A DNA stretch of 64,000 nt from NCBI RefSeq assembly GCF_042100115.1, contig NC_091274.1:3224001-3288000 (forward strand). The letters are read 5' to 3'. Shown piece by piece: positions 11,365 to 21,200 of the stretch. This DNA comes from Alternaria dauci (taxonomy: Eukaryota > Ascomycota > Dothideomycetes > Pleosporales > Pleosporaceae). Position 1 is the stretch's first letter. Every line of letters begins with the position of its first letter. The notes under the pieces are model-generated. The model had not been told where the DNA came from and did no database searches. It was given only the letters and a program-made list of their open reading frames with translations. The translations under genes and the position numbers were made by a program.

Positions 11365-11777
11365 TTGTCAACAATCAAGCCAATCAAGCTGGGTGCCCCA
11401 GCTTAGCTTGATTAGTGGGTACCTCTACCTCAGCTTAGCTTGATTGGCTTGATGGTTAAAATTAATAAGCTTGGCTTGTTTAGCTTGATTAGCTTAACAA
11501 AATTAATCCCCCTTTCAAGAAGCTTAAAAGGGGATAGTGTAGGGGTATCCTTATATAATCTTATCACCACGTGATCTTATCACCACGTGACCTTACTTAC
11601 TTACTTTAACCTTCTTTATAGAGTATTAATTCTATCAAGCCAATCAAGCCAAACAATCAAGCTAGCTTATAGTAGCTTGTCTTAATTGATTTATACCTCT
11701 ACTCTAGCTTGGCTTGATTGATACGCCAGCTTGATGCCCCAGCTTGATAGCGATCAAGCTGGCTTGATTGTTGACAA
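11365..11777. mobile_element. 413-bp MITE-like foldback element
   Basis: Perfect 18-bp terminal inverted repeats, TTGTCAACAATCAAGCCA at 11365-11382 and its complement at 11760-11777, enclose sequence made largely of scattered AATCAAGC/GCTTGATT modules in both orientations. There is no coding capacity. The middle holds a TATATAA stretch and two direct copies of TTATCACCACGTGA (CACGTG at 11568 and 11584). No clean target-site duplication was found; the flanks share only an imperfect CTGCATGA(A)CAGA. It interrupts the decayed minus-strand gene next to it. Positions 11680 and 11711 differ from copy 3. Confidence 0.75.
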
Positions 11778-12197
11778 GTCTGCTGCATGAACAGACGGTT
11801 GTTGAACCAATGAACAAACTGATTCCTAATGGTTGTCGCTGTAGAGAAAACGTCGAGGTAGGCAGTATACTCAGTCCTGGACGGCACGCTGGGACTCTGC
11901 CTTGGCCACTGGTTCCTCAGATCTTCCACGAACGAGTCGATCGCCCTAGTTTGATTCTCCTGAAATGCGGCGTGCAATCCTGTCGTGATGCTGCTGTTCA
12001 GTCTCCGATTCTCGCTTTGGTAGATTCGCTTCATTGGAATCTGCAAACGCCTTGGTGTTGCACAGCACCGTGTTCCGAATCGCATTCTTGTTGAAGTCCT
12101 GTCCCTGGTCTAGCTCGTATTTCAGTGCAGTAGGTGGCTGTACCGCCGAGAGCTTATATACCCTATAGGCTGCAGCTAGAGCCTGTATCGCATCCAT
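11778..12197 (-). pseudogene. Decayed gene truncated by the MITE
   Basis: On the minus strand an ATG at 12197 opens a plausible frame (MDAIQALAAAYRVYKL start) that ends at 11946. The adjacent frame continues with equally protein-like sequence (AIDSFVEDLRNQWPRQ to RNQFVHWFNNRLFMQQ) until it runs into the MITE end at 11777. A single +1 shift near 11970-11990 would link them. This fits an old gene broken by a frameshift and then by the insertion. The family was not recognised. Confidence 0.5.
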
Positions 12198-12243
12198 GTC
12201 TGACTTTTCGGCGTAAGCCGTCGTACAAAACTATGTCATTAGA

Positions 12244-12456
12244 TCACGATATGGCTTGGGAAGCAAGTTGCCGCAACGGTTGGTTGCTAGCGAGGGCACG
12301 TTGCGAAGCGGTTGCGATATGGCTTGGGACGCAAGTTGCCGCAACGGTTGGTTGCTAGCGAGGGCACGTTGCGAAGCGGTTGCGATATGGCTTGGGACGC
12401 AAGTTGCCGCAACGGTTGGTTGCTAGCGAGGGCACATTGCGAAGCGGTTGCGAAGC
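12244..12456. repeat. 68-bp tandem repeat, 3 units (copy 1)
   Basis: Three near-perfect 68-bp units, each with GCGATATGGCTTGGGACGC, TTGCCGCAA, CGGTTGGTTGCTAGCGAGGG and a GTTGCGAAGCG end. Copy 2 has the same three units. Copy 3 has six, which shifts all later positions by 204 bp. No coding role; short plus-strand frames through it are repeat artefacts. Confidence 0.92.
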
Positions 12457-12768
12457 ATGGAGTAGTATTTAGTGTGGTAGGTTGCATTCGGCCTGACTCG
12501 GAAGACCACGCGCCCGCAAGTCAGGCTGACAGCAGCGCTTCCACTCACAACGTTACCTAGGTACAGCAGTAACTTGCTATTGCTAACAGAGGCAACTTTC
12601 TAGGCTTCCTACAGTGGCAGCAGTAGGCAATACGTACAGCGTTACTCTATGTTAGTCTGGTGCGCCTATATCGGTATTGAGTCATGGGATCGATTTTGTA
12701 CTACAGACTACTTGAGAAAGTTACAGTATGTCTCCGCGATTTCCGGGCAGTCATTCCTTCAAAGTATC
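12457..12768. other. Downstream spacer of gene D
   Basis: About 310 bp between the 68-bp array and the gene D stop codon. It would contain the gene D 3' untranslated region and polyadenylation site on the minus strand. No gene or repeat was recognised. Confidence 0.4.
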
Positions 12769-15700
12769 TCAGTCTTGCGCCTTTATCGTGCTCTGAAAAT
12801 AGCCTTTAGCTTGGAGGTTCTTGACTATCCTCATGTCAATGGTGTCTCGGCATCCTTGAGGGGCAGTAGTTGTCAGCCATTCAACGAAGACTTCGGCGAA
12901 CCTCGTATTAATGCGATGTTGGCGTTTCGCAGCCTGTTCAGCAATATGCGCGTTACTCTGAGGCTCAAGACCATGCAAGATGTTGCCCTCTGTAAGCGAT
13001 ATTGACTGACACATCGCGCCCGTTGCACCCACGAGAATATAGACGCCATCGTCGACCTTGCCGCCCCCCTCATCCCAGACCTTCTTCCACTTGGGTACTT
13101 CCTTGTCCCGTGTCACGGCGTTGTAGGCATGAACAACGTGTTTCTCTCCAAACGTTTGGCAGATGTAAGCGTAGATCAGAGCACGTGACAATGTCGAGCT
13201 CGCGAGTACGACGTACTTGGCTCTGTACTCTAGGGTTTCTCCTTGGTGTGCGCGAGGACGGGGATGGGGAATGGTCGTCTTCTTGTTGCGTAGCTCTTCC
13301 AACGTCTTGTGAATGTATGCGACCTTGGCTGAGCCCTTGCAAGCCTCCAATGCAATGTCCCAGATGAATGAGTGTCGAATTGTGTCGCTGTTCACAAGAG
13401 CTGTGCGGAGGTTTTCGTTGTTATTACTGAGACTGCGGTGAGGGTCGAGGATCCGATCTCCGATAAGCTGGTCGGCATCCCAATTGTTGATTGCGGCCAT
13501 AAGGTTAGGAAAGATGCTGACATGTCGCGCAATGCGGTAGGCCTCGGAGTCTGCGACTGCGCCTGGGGGCATGGTGGGCTTGGACTTCTTGCTGCTCTCT
13601 CCCCCTTGGTCTTCCCAGGCCTCCACTTCCTTCTCGTAATGCTGTTTGACCGCGGCTAGCACGCGAGACTCTTCTTGTTCCACGTTAGCGAAGTAACACG
13701 CATCGTGCTGCAGATACGTGAAGTTGACAGTAAGCTTTGCTGTGACAACGTTGAGGGGTTTGCGCCAGGGATCCAGACTGTCGGTGTCGCGCATTATGAA
13801 ACACCACCGAACCATGTCCCGAAAATTGTTCAGCATGTCCTTGATCTCGCCGGACTGGAGTTGCTTGTCGAGCGCGGACTGTACTTTGTTCTTTTCCTTC
13901 TCGGTTTTACAACGCTGCATCCCGTCGTGATACTTCTTGTAGCTATTGAGGAGCTTTCTCCACACTGCAGTACAATCTACCCCTTTCAAATTGGCTAAAG
14001 CTTTGGCGCCTGGATCGGTGGACTGCTTTTGTACTAACCGCTGGATCACGTGGTCGGCGAATCCTAACACCAGGTCGACCCCGTTCGTGAGAGCTGTGCC
14101 CGTCTGACCTACTATACCAGTACGATGATCATTGGGCCTGTAGTCCAAAATGGGGTCGATGATGTGGGTGTAGGTTTGAGTTTTTGTACCCGGGGCGGTA
14201 TGCAGCTCGTCGACCATGATTATTGCAGCGCAACCAACGAATGTGACCAACCACACCTCGACCCTCACACCTTTGTCGTCTGTCCATATTTGCATGCGAC
14301 GAGCCTGCCAAGGGCCGAGACCATCAAGCGCAGGCAATCGTGAAGTGTCCATATGCGTCTTGGCGCACAGGCTCAGCTGTGCTCTCAACGCCGCCCTCTT
14401 CTTAGTATGCCTCTTGTCGGTCTTTTCTAACTGTTGTTTTAGCCTCTTGTACTGAGGGGGCGCAGAGGTATCGACAAGCGTGCCAAAGATCTTCGTCTTC
14501 CAAGACTCGCGAGTTGAGACTATCAAGAACCTAACGCTCGTCTTTTGAGGTCTGAAGTCCGATGTCTCAGGGACGCTGTTTGCCCATTCCTTAGTCGGGT
14601 TGTTCAACTTCCACACCTTGTTGTACTCCCCATAGGCCAATCGTGATTTCAACCAGTTAGGGCGACGGTTGACTTCATCCCACTCTTTTGGTGTCATGCT
14701 AGAGTAGATGCTGTTCTTCGCACCGCCATAACGCTGTACAATCTCTTCGCCCGTACCGTGCAAGACTATCAGCTTCGGTGGCTTGTACTCTGATCCTTGA
14801 GCCAAGTGGGCGCTGCCACCCATGATCATACGCCATGCTTGTACCAATGTTTCAAGGCCTGCTGCACTCGCAACAAAGTAGGTGCATCCAAACAGATTCG
14901 GCGTCTCTATCTCGTCTCCGTTCGATTTGAGAGCAGTGTAGGGGAAGTCTGGCGTCGCGCTGATGCCGAGGCGCTGGTACGATCTAGCAAAATTGAGATA
15001 CCATATGAGGACATCGGTGATCGTCTTGCCCATGCCCATGTCGTCGGCGATGACAAGTGCTCCTCGGTCGCCGGCGAGGACATCCAAGCCATCCTTGGCG
15101 CCGACCAACTGATGGGGTAGCGGGTGGAAATCTGGGTTTAAGCCGACCCCAGTTCCGAGGTTGATCTGGTCGCCTTTGAGGTCGTCGAGCGCAAGGCCGA
15201 AGGTTTGCGCGGCTAAGTCCCACAAGTCTATGTTCGACTTTTGCGCGTGCGCAAAAGCAGACATACCATCCATCTTCACCTTCATAGTGCTCGAGAAATG
15301 CGCGTTTGCCTGGGTCTTAGCTTGTTCGTTCAATGGGGGTTGTTCCGGTTCGCCTTCGTCTAACATGCATTCTTCTAGCACCTCTTCATCGTCTACGAGA
15401 ATGTCCATGTTGTTACTAGACTCGCTGTCACTAGAATCGCTGCTACCACTATCGTCGCTGATATGTATTGGGTCGTCTAGTCCGCTACCGTGGTAGCTAT
15501 TAGAAGGGAAGGTCTCGACAAACTTGAGAAAGGACTTAGGTGCGCTGGACGGTGGTTTGGCAGGTCTGGCGAGCGGTAGCAGATTCACGGGTGTGAACGA
15601 CGAGGGTTGAAGTGTGCGGGGGAAGGCGATGCTGTTATTCCTGGACATGTATGACGAGAACGGACCTACAGGATGCTGCTTGTGTGCGCTGTTGCTAGGT

Positions 15701-17130
15701 GTGGATTCTTCCCTCGACCAGGATAATGGATGTATGTTGGCCGCCAAATCTAGTATCTCCTTGAGTGTCTTGGGTGTAAGCTCCTTACTTTCCGGTGGGA
15801 CGGCTTCGGAGGAGGCAACTTGCATGTGGGTGGCATCTTGTTGCTGGTCACCTTGCACCTCTGCTGGCGGGGCGGGCTCGGAGGAGGCAACTTGCATGTG
15901 GGTGGCATCTTGTTGCTGACCATCTTGCACCTCTGCTGGCGGGGCGGGCTCGGAGGAGGCAACTTGCATGTGGGTGGCATCTTGTTGCTGGTCACCTTGC
16001 ACCTCTGCTGGCGGGGCGGGCTCGGAGGAGGCAACTTGCATGTGGGTGGCATCTTGTTGCTGACCATCTTGCACCTCTGCTGGCGGGGCGGGCTCGGAGG
16101 AGGCAACTTGCATGTGGGTGGCATCTTGTTGCTGGTCACCTTGCACCTCTGCTGGCGGGGCGGGCTCGGAGGAGGCAACTTGCATGTGGGTGGCATCTTG
16201 TTGCTGACCATCTTGCACCTCTGCTGGCGGGACGACTTTGGAGGAGGCAACTTGCGTGTCGGTTACGTTCAATCTAACCGTCGTGACAAACACTACGGCT
16301 GTGCCAGCTGGGATTTCTCGCATAGCAAAGTTGAATCCACCTTGGCTTCCAATTCCGATATGCTGATTTGCTCTTGGAGCGATAAACAAGCGGCCCTTGA
16401 AGTCGAATCCATCGAGTCCTAGGCCTTGCGCAGTTTCGTAGCATTGCTCAGCTTCGTCGCGTAGTTTTTCCCAGTTGGGGATGCCCTCCCAACATATGTC
16501 ACTGAATTCGACCATGCTGACTACTTCGCTGATCTCTCCATCCTTTACGGCGCATATATGTACCTGTGTGTCGAGATTTGAAGCGGTTGGCATGGGAGGA
16601 TTAGCAGGCTTGTCGTTGTTCGGAGTAGGCGTGAATCCTGTAGGAACGGTTCTGGATCGAGAGCGCTTAGGTGGGTGGTCTTTGGAGTTGTGCGTTGATT
16701 CTGGCGATAACTCGCGCTTTTGGAGTGTAGAGGTTGCCGTCAAGGGGTTGGGGGTTGGGGCTTTAGCATGGTCGCCTTCCGCTTTACGCTTCCTCAGGCG
16801 ATTGAGAGAATGTGTGATCAACTTGCTAATCGCCATTGTCCTCCACGCCTTGGGTTCGTTGCGGAAGTCGGGTACGGACTTCCAGACCAGGGCGTGTAGG
16901 TTCTTGTTCAGGTCTTCATTGGCAGTGTCGCTGAGCTTTGCTGCACCTCGATTGCGTGCATCGGGGTAGTTGTCCACAAGAATCTTGTCAATCGTCCTGG
17001 CTATCTCCTTTTGTCTGGTGGCGTCGTCGATGCCGAAGCCGCGGAAGATCTCTGTTTGGTTCCCCGAGTAGCTAAGGGAGCTGGGGTCGCCTGCCGGTGG
17101 ATGGGCGGGTGACTGCGTGTTATCGTCCAT
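12769..17130 (-). CDS. Gene D copy 1: SNF2-type helicase-like ATPase, 1,453 aa
   Basis: Uninterrupted frame. The start at 17130 was chosen (A at minus 3, G at plus 4) rather than an open extension to 17643 whose codons come from promoter repeats. Visible SF2/SNF2 motifs: DDMGMGKT (motif I, about residues 697-704), VDELH (II, about 972-976), GQTGTALTNG (III, about 1005-1015), GAMCQSISLTEGN (V, about 1370) and EQAAKRQHRINTR (VI, about 1398-1410). The gap of about 270 residues between motifs I and II is longer than usual, implying an insertion. The N-terminal half is low complexity: six 24-aa repeats (VASSEPAPPAEVQ plus QQQDATHMQ) and an acidic serine stretch. Such ATPases remodel chromatin or translocate on DNA. 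The gene is transcribed divergently from gene E across a shared promoter. Confidence 0.88.
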   Translation of the reverse strand: MDDNTQSPAHPPAGDPSSLSYSGNQTEIFRGFGIDDATRQKEIARTIDKILVDNYPDARNRGAAKLSDTANEDLNKNLHALVWKSVPDFRNEPKAWRTMAISKLITHSLNRLRKRKAEGDHAKAPTPNPLTATSTLQKRELSPESTHNSKDHPPKRSRSRTVPTGFTPTPNNDKPANPPMPTASNLDTQVHICAVKDGEISEVVSMVEFSDICWEGIPNWEKLRDEAEQCYETAQGLGLDGFDFKGRLFIAPRANQHIGIGSQGGFNFAMREIPAGTAVVFVTTVRLNVTDTQVASSKVVPPAEVQDGQQQDATHMQVASSEPAPPAEVQGDQQQDATHMQVASSEPAPPAEVQDGQQQDATHMQVASSEPAPPAEVQGDQQQDATHMQVASSEPAPPAEVQDGQQQDATHMQVASSEPAPPAEVQGDQQQDATHMQVASSEAVPPESKELTPKTLKEILDLAANIHPLSWSREESTPSNSAHKQHPVGPFSSYMSRNNSIAFPRTLQPSSFTPVNLLPLARPAKPPSSAPKSFLKFVETFPSNSYHGSGLDDPIHISDDSGSSDSSDSESSNNMDILVDDEEVLEECMLDEGEPEQPPLNEQAKTQANAHFSSTMKVKMDGMSAFAHAQKSNIDLWDLAAQTFGLALDDLKGDQINLGTGVGLNPDFHPLPHQLVGAKDGLDVLAGDRGALVIADDMGMGKTITDVLIWYLNFARSYQRLGISATPDFPYTALKSNGDEIETPNLFGCTYFVASAAGLETLVQAWRMIMGGSAHLAQGSEYKPPKLIVLHGTGEEIVQRYGGAKNSIYSSMTPKEWDEVNRRPNWLKSRLAYGEYNKVWKLNNPTKEWANSVPETSDFRPQKTSVRFLIVSTRESWKTKIFGTLVDTSAPPQYKRLKQQLEKTDKRHTKKRAALRAQLSLCAKTHMDTSRLPALDGLGPWQARRMQIWTDDKGVRVEVWLVTFVGCAAIIMVDELHTAPGTKTQTYTHIIDPILDYRPNDHRTGIVGQTGTALTNGVDLVLGFADHVIQRLVQKQSTDPGAKALANLKGVDCTAVWRKLLNSYKKYHDGMQRCKTEKEKNKVQSALDKQLQSGEIKDMLNNFRDMVRWCFIMRDTDSLDPWRKPLNVVTAKLTVNFTYLQHDACYFANVEQEESRVLAAVKQHYEKEVEAWEDQGGESSKKSKPTMPPGAVADSEAYRIARHVSIFPNLMAAINNWDADQLIGDRILDPHRSLSNNNENLRTALVNSDTIRHSFIWDIALEACKGSAKVAYIHKTLEELRNKKTTIPHPRPRAHQGETLEYRAKYVVLASSTLSRALIYAYICQTFGEKHVVHAYNAVTRDKEVPKWKKVWDEGGGKVDDGVYILVGATGAMCQSISLTEGNILHGLEPQSNAHIAEQAAKRQHRINTRFAEVFVEWLTTTAPQGCRDTIDMRIVKNLQAKGYFQSTIKAQD
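15797..16262 (-). repeat. Coding 72-bp minisatellite in gene D
   Basis: Six full 72-bp units and a partial one encode a 24-residue repeat. Units alternate between DGQQQ and GDQQQ versions, so the real period is a 144-bp dimer, implying expansion by dimer duplication. All units stay in frame. Copy 2 has an identical array at 40524-40989. Confidence 0.93.
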
Positions 17131-17461
17131 CCTAGTCACCCGTGGTAGAAGGTGTATGCAGGTTGACGATGCTGCGGTACGTGGTGGGTGGGTGGTGTTG
17201 CGGCGAGCGTCGCAACGTTCGTGTTGTGGCAACATGCGCGAGGAAACAGCCGGAGAGCGGTGAAAAGTGAAAGGGGAAGCTCCCAGTAATTTTAGCCTCG
17301 TCGCCCGTACTGAGCCTAGTAGAACGATGACCAGGAGTAGGGCATAGTATAGCCACCCGGTTCTGGCGTGAGCGCTCACTGTTGAGCATTGCGGGTACAG
17401 CGCACAAGACTCTGACGCGGGCTCACGTTGCGTACGCGCGAAACAGAGAAAGTTGATAAAA

Positions 17462-17872
17462 GATATGGGGATCACCCGAGTGTATAGAAAGCGAGCAGAG
17501 GGAGAAGAGAGACAAGGAGCAGGGAAAGTAGGGAGAGACATGGGGATCACCCAAACGCAGTTCTGGCCGTCATCGTGAACTGAATCGAGCATAGAAGTTG
17601 ATAGAACCAAACAAAAGAAAGCGAAAAGAGATATGGGGATCACCCAGCCGTAGGACTAACTGTAGTCGCGAAGGAGAGAGCCAAGACGTAGCCGGCTACA
17701 CGCTGCGCATTGCTGTGGCCTTGACGCTCGCTAGATCTCCCATTCACCTTGGCATGTCCTCGCTTATTTGTATGGCCGGTCCGATAGTTATCTTCCTATT
17801 GCCCAAAGGTCGACTGGCTGTCCACTTCTGTCTCTTGGTACCAACTTGTAGAACTCGGGTGATCCCCATATC
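17462..17872. promoter_or_regulatory. Four copies of a 16-bp motif GATATGGGGATCACCC
   Basis: Copies are at 17462-17477, 17537-17552 (GACATGGGGATCACCC), 17630-17645 and, inverted, 17857-17872. The core GGGGATCACCC is a near-palindrome, as expected for a dimeric transcription factor site. The motif sits only between the divergent helicase genes, which suggests joint control; that is inference. The copies are conserved while the spacers between them are unrelated to each other. Confidence 0.7.
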
Positions 17873-18130
17873 CTCTTCGCGTCCCTATCGTTCTCCATCC
17901 AATCCTTCTTTTCACGTGTCTTTATCTTGCTCCTCGCTTCCTCACGCACAACCCAAGGTGAGCAACGCAAAATTTGCTTGGCGTTAGCGTCTCTCGCGCT
18001 CGCGCTACCTAGTCCTGCACAAATAACACTTTCCTCCACACCAACTACTTGACACCTTCCCCGAATTGCTTCTCTTGAAAGCAAACCACTCTCAACGTCG
18101 ATATCTCTACCTACCCATTGACCCTTGTCG

Positions 18131-18190
18131 GTAAGTTGTTGTGGCCTCCTGTTCCGCTGATCGATTGCTAACGATGTGCTGTCCGTATAG
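18131..18190 (+). other. Leader intron of gene E
   Basis: A 60-bp intron with consensus donor GTAAGT at 18131, branch TTGCTAACG and acceptor TATAG ending at 18190, located 50 bp before the gene E start codon. It shows that transcription of gene E begins upstream of 18131. A second GTGAGC at about 17961 might be another donor. Confidence 0.75.
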
Positions 18191-18240
18191 AAACAAAGTC
18201 TCACCTACCGTTGAAACTCTGTTTTTGCATATCGTCCAGC

Positions 18241-21200
18241 ATGGCCGACCAGTCTGTCATGCACTACATGGTCAATGACCGGCCGACGTCGGCGCCGCAT
18301 GATACAGAAGTCTACGACCAGGGCATTGCTGTCTTGGAGGCACCCGGCAAAGACTCTGTCCAGCTCGGAGGCCTTCCCGACGCCCCTGACCGAGAGAAGC
18401 ACGCCTGCTTCACCTGCAAAGAACCAGGCCACAGGGCCAAAGATTGCCCCAAGAAGCTCGAACAGCAAGCGTGTTCCAACTGCGGCGAGGTTGGCCATGT
18501 CTACCGCGACTGTCCCACGAACGAGTGCTTCAACTGCGGTGGTCACGGGCACCTCTCCAAGCAATGCCCTAGTGAGCCAGCAGCAGACCAGGGCCCTAGG
18601 TGCAACGGCTGTAACCGTCTCGGCCACGTTGCCTCGGATTGCTTCTATCCCCAGCCGATCAAAACCCGCAAGTTTCGTGCTCCTAAGGAGGACGCCTCCA
18701 AGGAGGACGTCTCCAAGGAGGACGTCTCCAAGGATGGCAAAGACGAGCTTCCTCCTGCCCAAACCATGGCCCCACCACTGGATAAACCTAGCTTCACAAC
18801 AAAGTTATTCACTCGGAAGATCCCTCACTATGTCTCCTCCGTTAGTGTAGAGATGGATATTTCCTATCCGAGCGACGACGCTAGTATCACCCTCCGTGGC
18901 CACGCTCATCGGGCAGCCTCCATTACCCTGACAGCCCACAACATCGTCAACTGCACTGTACTTCCCATGAAGATCACCGATGAGTTCTTCACCTCAAGGG
19001 TTTCCCAAGAAGATGTTAAGCGAGCTGCTAGTAAGCTTGCACTCAGCGAACTAGGGATGCTCCTACACTTCCGCTTCGACCTCCAAACCGAACAACCTGA
19101 CGGACAACCTCTGAACTCCCGCCCCCTCTACGGATTGGGGTTCTTCTCCCACCAGAACTTTGGGATCTTCGATGAAGTCATCCATCGTGCTCGCGATATC
19201 CTCGAGAATGGCGGCGAGGGCACCGTGCTGCACTTCTTCACGGTCGCCACAGAGTCAGCACAAGAGCGCATGGATACCGTGTACAAAGAGATGCAAGCTC
19301 AATACAAGAACGACCCGATTCTGCTCTACTGGAAGGACTGTCGTGTCAACCCTCAGACTGGCATGGAGATCTCTGTCGACAAGCAGCCGAAAGGATTCAA
19401 GGTCCCTCCCCAGTGGGCATTCCAGAACAACACACAGTACGTCACCGTGCACTACCAGAACCTTGTCCACGAACTGCGCAAGGCCGCCAAGCAGAAGGGT
19501 TTCGAGATCACCGACACCAAGATTATGAAGGTTCGCGGCGGCGGTGACCGGTTATACTACGCCGAGCTCAGGGTACCAGAGGGCGCCAGCTACCGCGAGG
19601 GCGCCTTCGTGGACATCCAGTTCAGTCCCTACCAGGAGCAAGCGGACACCTGGCGATTTGAGATCAAACCGTCCGCAGGCATCACGCCCGCTAGCTACAT
19701 AGGCGGCTTTCTCTACCGCCCTCGCTTGGGTGCATCCTTCGCCGAGCAGCCCCTGTTCAAGGAGGGCGTTCACTACAGCTGTGCATTTAACTATCGTACT
19801 TTGCCTGAAGCTGAAGAGGCATTGCGTAAGCTTCGCGGCATCTACGTCTTTGCTCGCTTGAACCCTGCCACCGTGGGAATCAAGCGCCAGATCAACGCCC
19901 TTAACCATTACTTCCGAGGCGGCGATGCCTTTAGCGATGTCACTCAAATCCTCCACAACTCCTACCTTCGCTTCCCAGACGACAAGATCGTGGACTACTT
20001 CGCCGGCATGTTCGCGTATTTGGGAGACAACGGTGCTAAGGACAGCATCATGGAGCGTCTGAACCGCTCACTCCAACCCGACGTTTTGCAGAAGCTTCGC
20101 GCCCTTGCCGGTGGTGTAGCGCTCATCCAAGGTCCTGGTGGCGTTGGCAAGACACGCATCATCGAGGCTCTGGCTGTTGCGCACTACGAGGCTCAACAAA
20201 CTGGCGTTATCCATGGCCTTGGTCGCCTTGCTGCTTTCTGGGTCACGTCGCCGTTGAACAAGCAGCTCGACGACGCTATGCTCAGGATCTACACGGCCTG
20301 CCTAGAGCGACGGAAGGAGCTCAAGGCCGCTGGCATCCAGGCACGTTTCCCTATCGTAATCCGACGCCATATGAAAGAGACGGAGACAGCGGTTGTTCGC
20401 AAGGAGTCCGAAGCTGCTCGCAACGTCCTGCTAAAGAACGAGAAGCCGCCCTACTTTGAATACATCGAAGAAGAGCACTTCACCAAGGACCAGCTGAAAG
20501 AGCAGGCAGCGGCTTACCAGGAGAAGTCCAGTGAAGACAGGCGGACCATGGCGTTCCTTGACGCACTGACAGTGGACTCGCAATTCCGCATCCTTCTTGA
20601 GACGTCCGAGACAAAGTCGTCTTTCACCGACAAGCGACTTCAGTTGGAAATGCTGTCGGAGGGTGCGTGGGTTCTGCGCCTCGCCGGAGTGCCGGAGCGT
20701 AATGCCGATACGAACGAGTTAGTGGTACACGAAATCGCCCAACCAAAAAAGTACCGCGATTTCCGTTTTCAGCTCGACCTCTATGCTTCAGGCCAAGAAT
20801 TCGACGCCGATGACATGCGCCGACTGACTGCTCTCACCAACGAGATCATTAGGGACCTCGCTCAACTGGCCGTAGCCATTGGCATGACCTCCGACGTAAT
20901 CTCGCAGCCGCGTACTCATACGCTCGAGCAGCCGTATGCCGTTCATCACGACGAGGCTGGCAAGTCAAGCGAGTCAAGCACGCTCGCTCCTCTCGTGTAC
21001 ACGCACGCCTATAATAACGAGGGCCCGCTGATGGTCGAGCGCAAGGCCATAACACCCCACCTGTTCTTCGGCGATATCCATCAGCCAAAGCCTTCTGCTG
21101 CCGGTGGTTCGGAGGAACGTCACGTCTTCAGTGATCAGCAGGACCTACCTTTCTTCCATCGTGCGATGCTAGGCGGCTGTACCACTATTTACCTGCACAC

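Larger units (their letters stand above)
17131..18240. promoter_or_regulatory. Divergent promoter region between genes D and E
   Basis: About 1.1 kb separates the start codons of the two helicase genes, which are transcribed away from each other. It contains four copies of a 16-bp motif (see separate entry), CT-rich stretches before gene E, and an intron in the gene E leader. The minus-strand frame of gene D happens to be open through part of it, but codes only for motif-derived and hydrophobic low-quality sequence. Confidence 0.7.

Noticed and set aside
15795..16422. Plus-strand frames of 160-200 residues and a minus-strand 166-residue frame
   Set aside because: They are shadows of the 72-bp coding repeat in gene D.
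17131..17643. N-terminal extension of gene D with hydrophobic stretches (possible signal peptide)
   Set aside because: The extension is encoded by the promoter motifs themselves (each gives a VIPIS-like peptide). The ATG at 17130 has a better context, and the divergent gene needs promoter space.
18211..18240. Upstream start for gene E at 18211
   Set aside because: That codon is TTG and lies just after the leader intron; ATG at 18241 has the better context.
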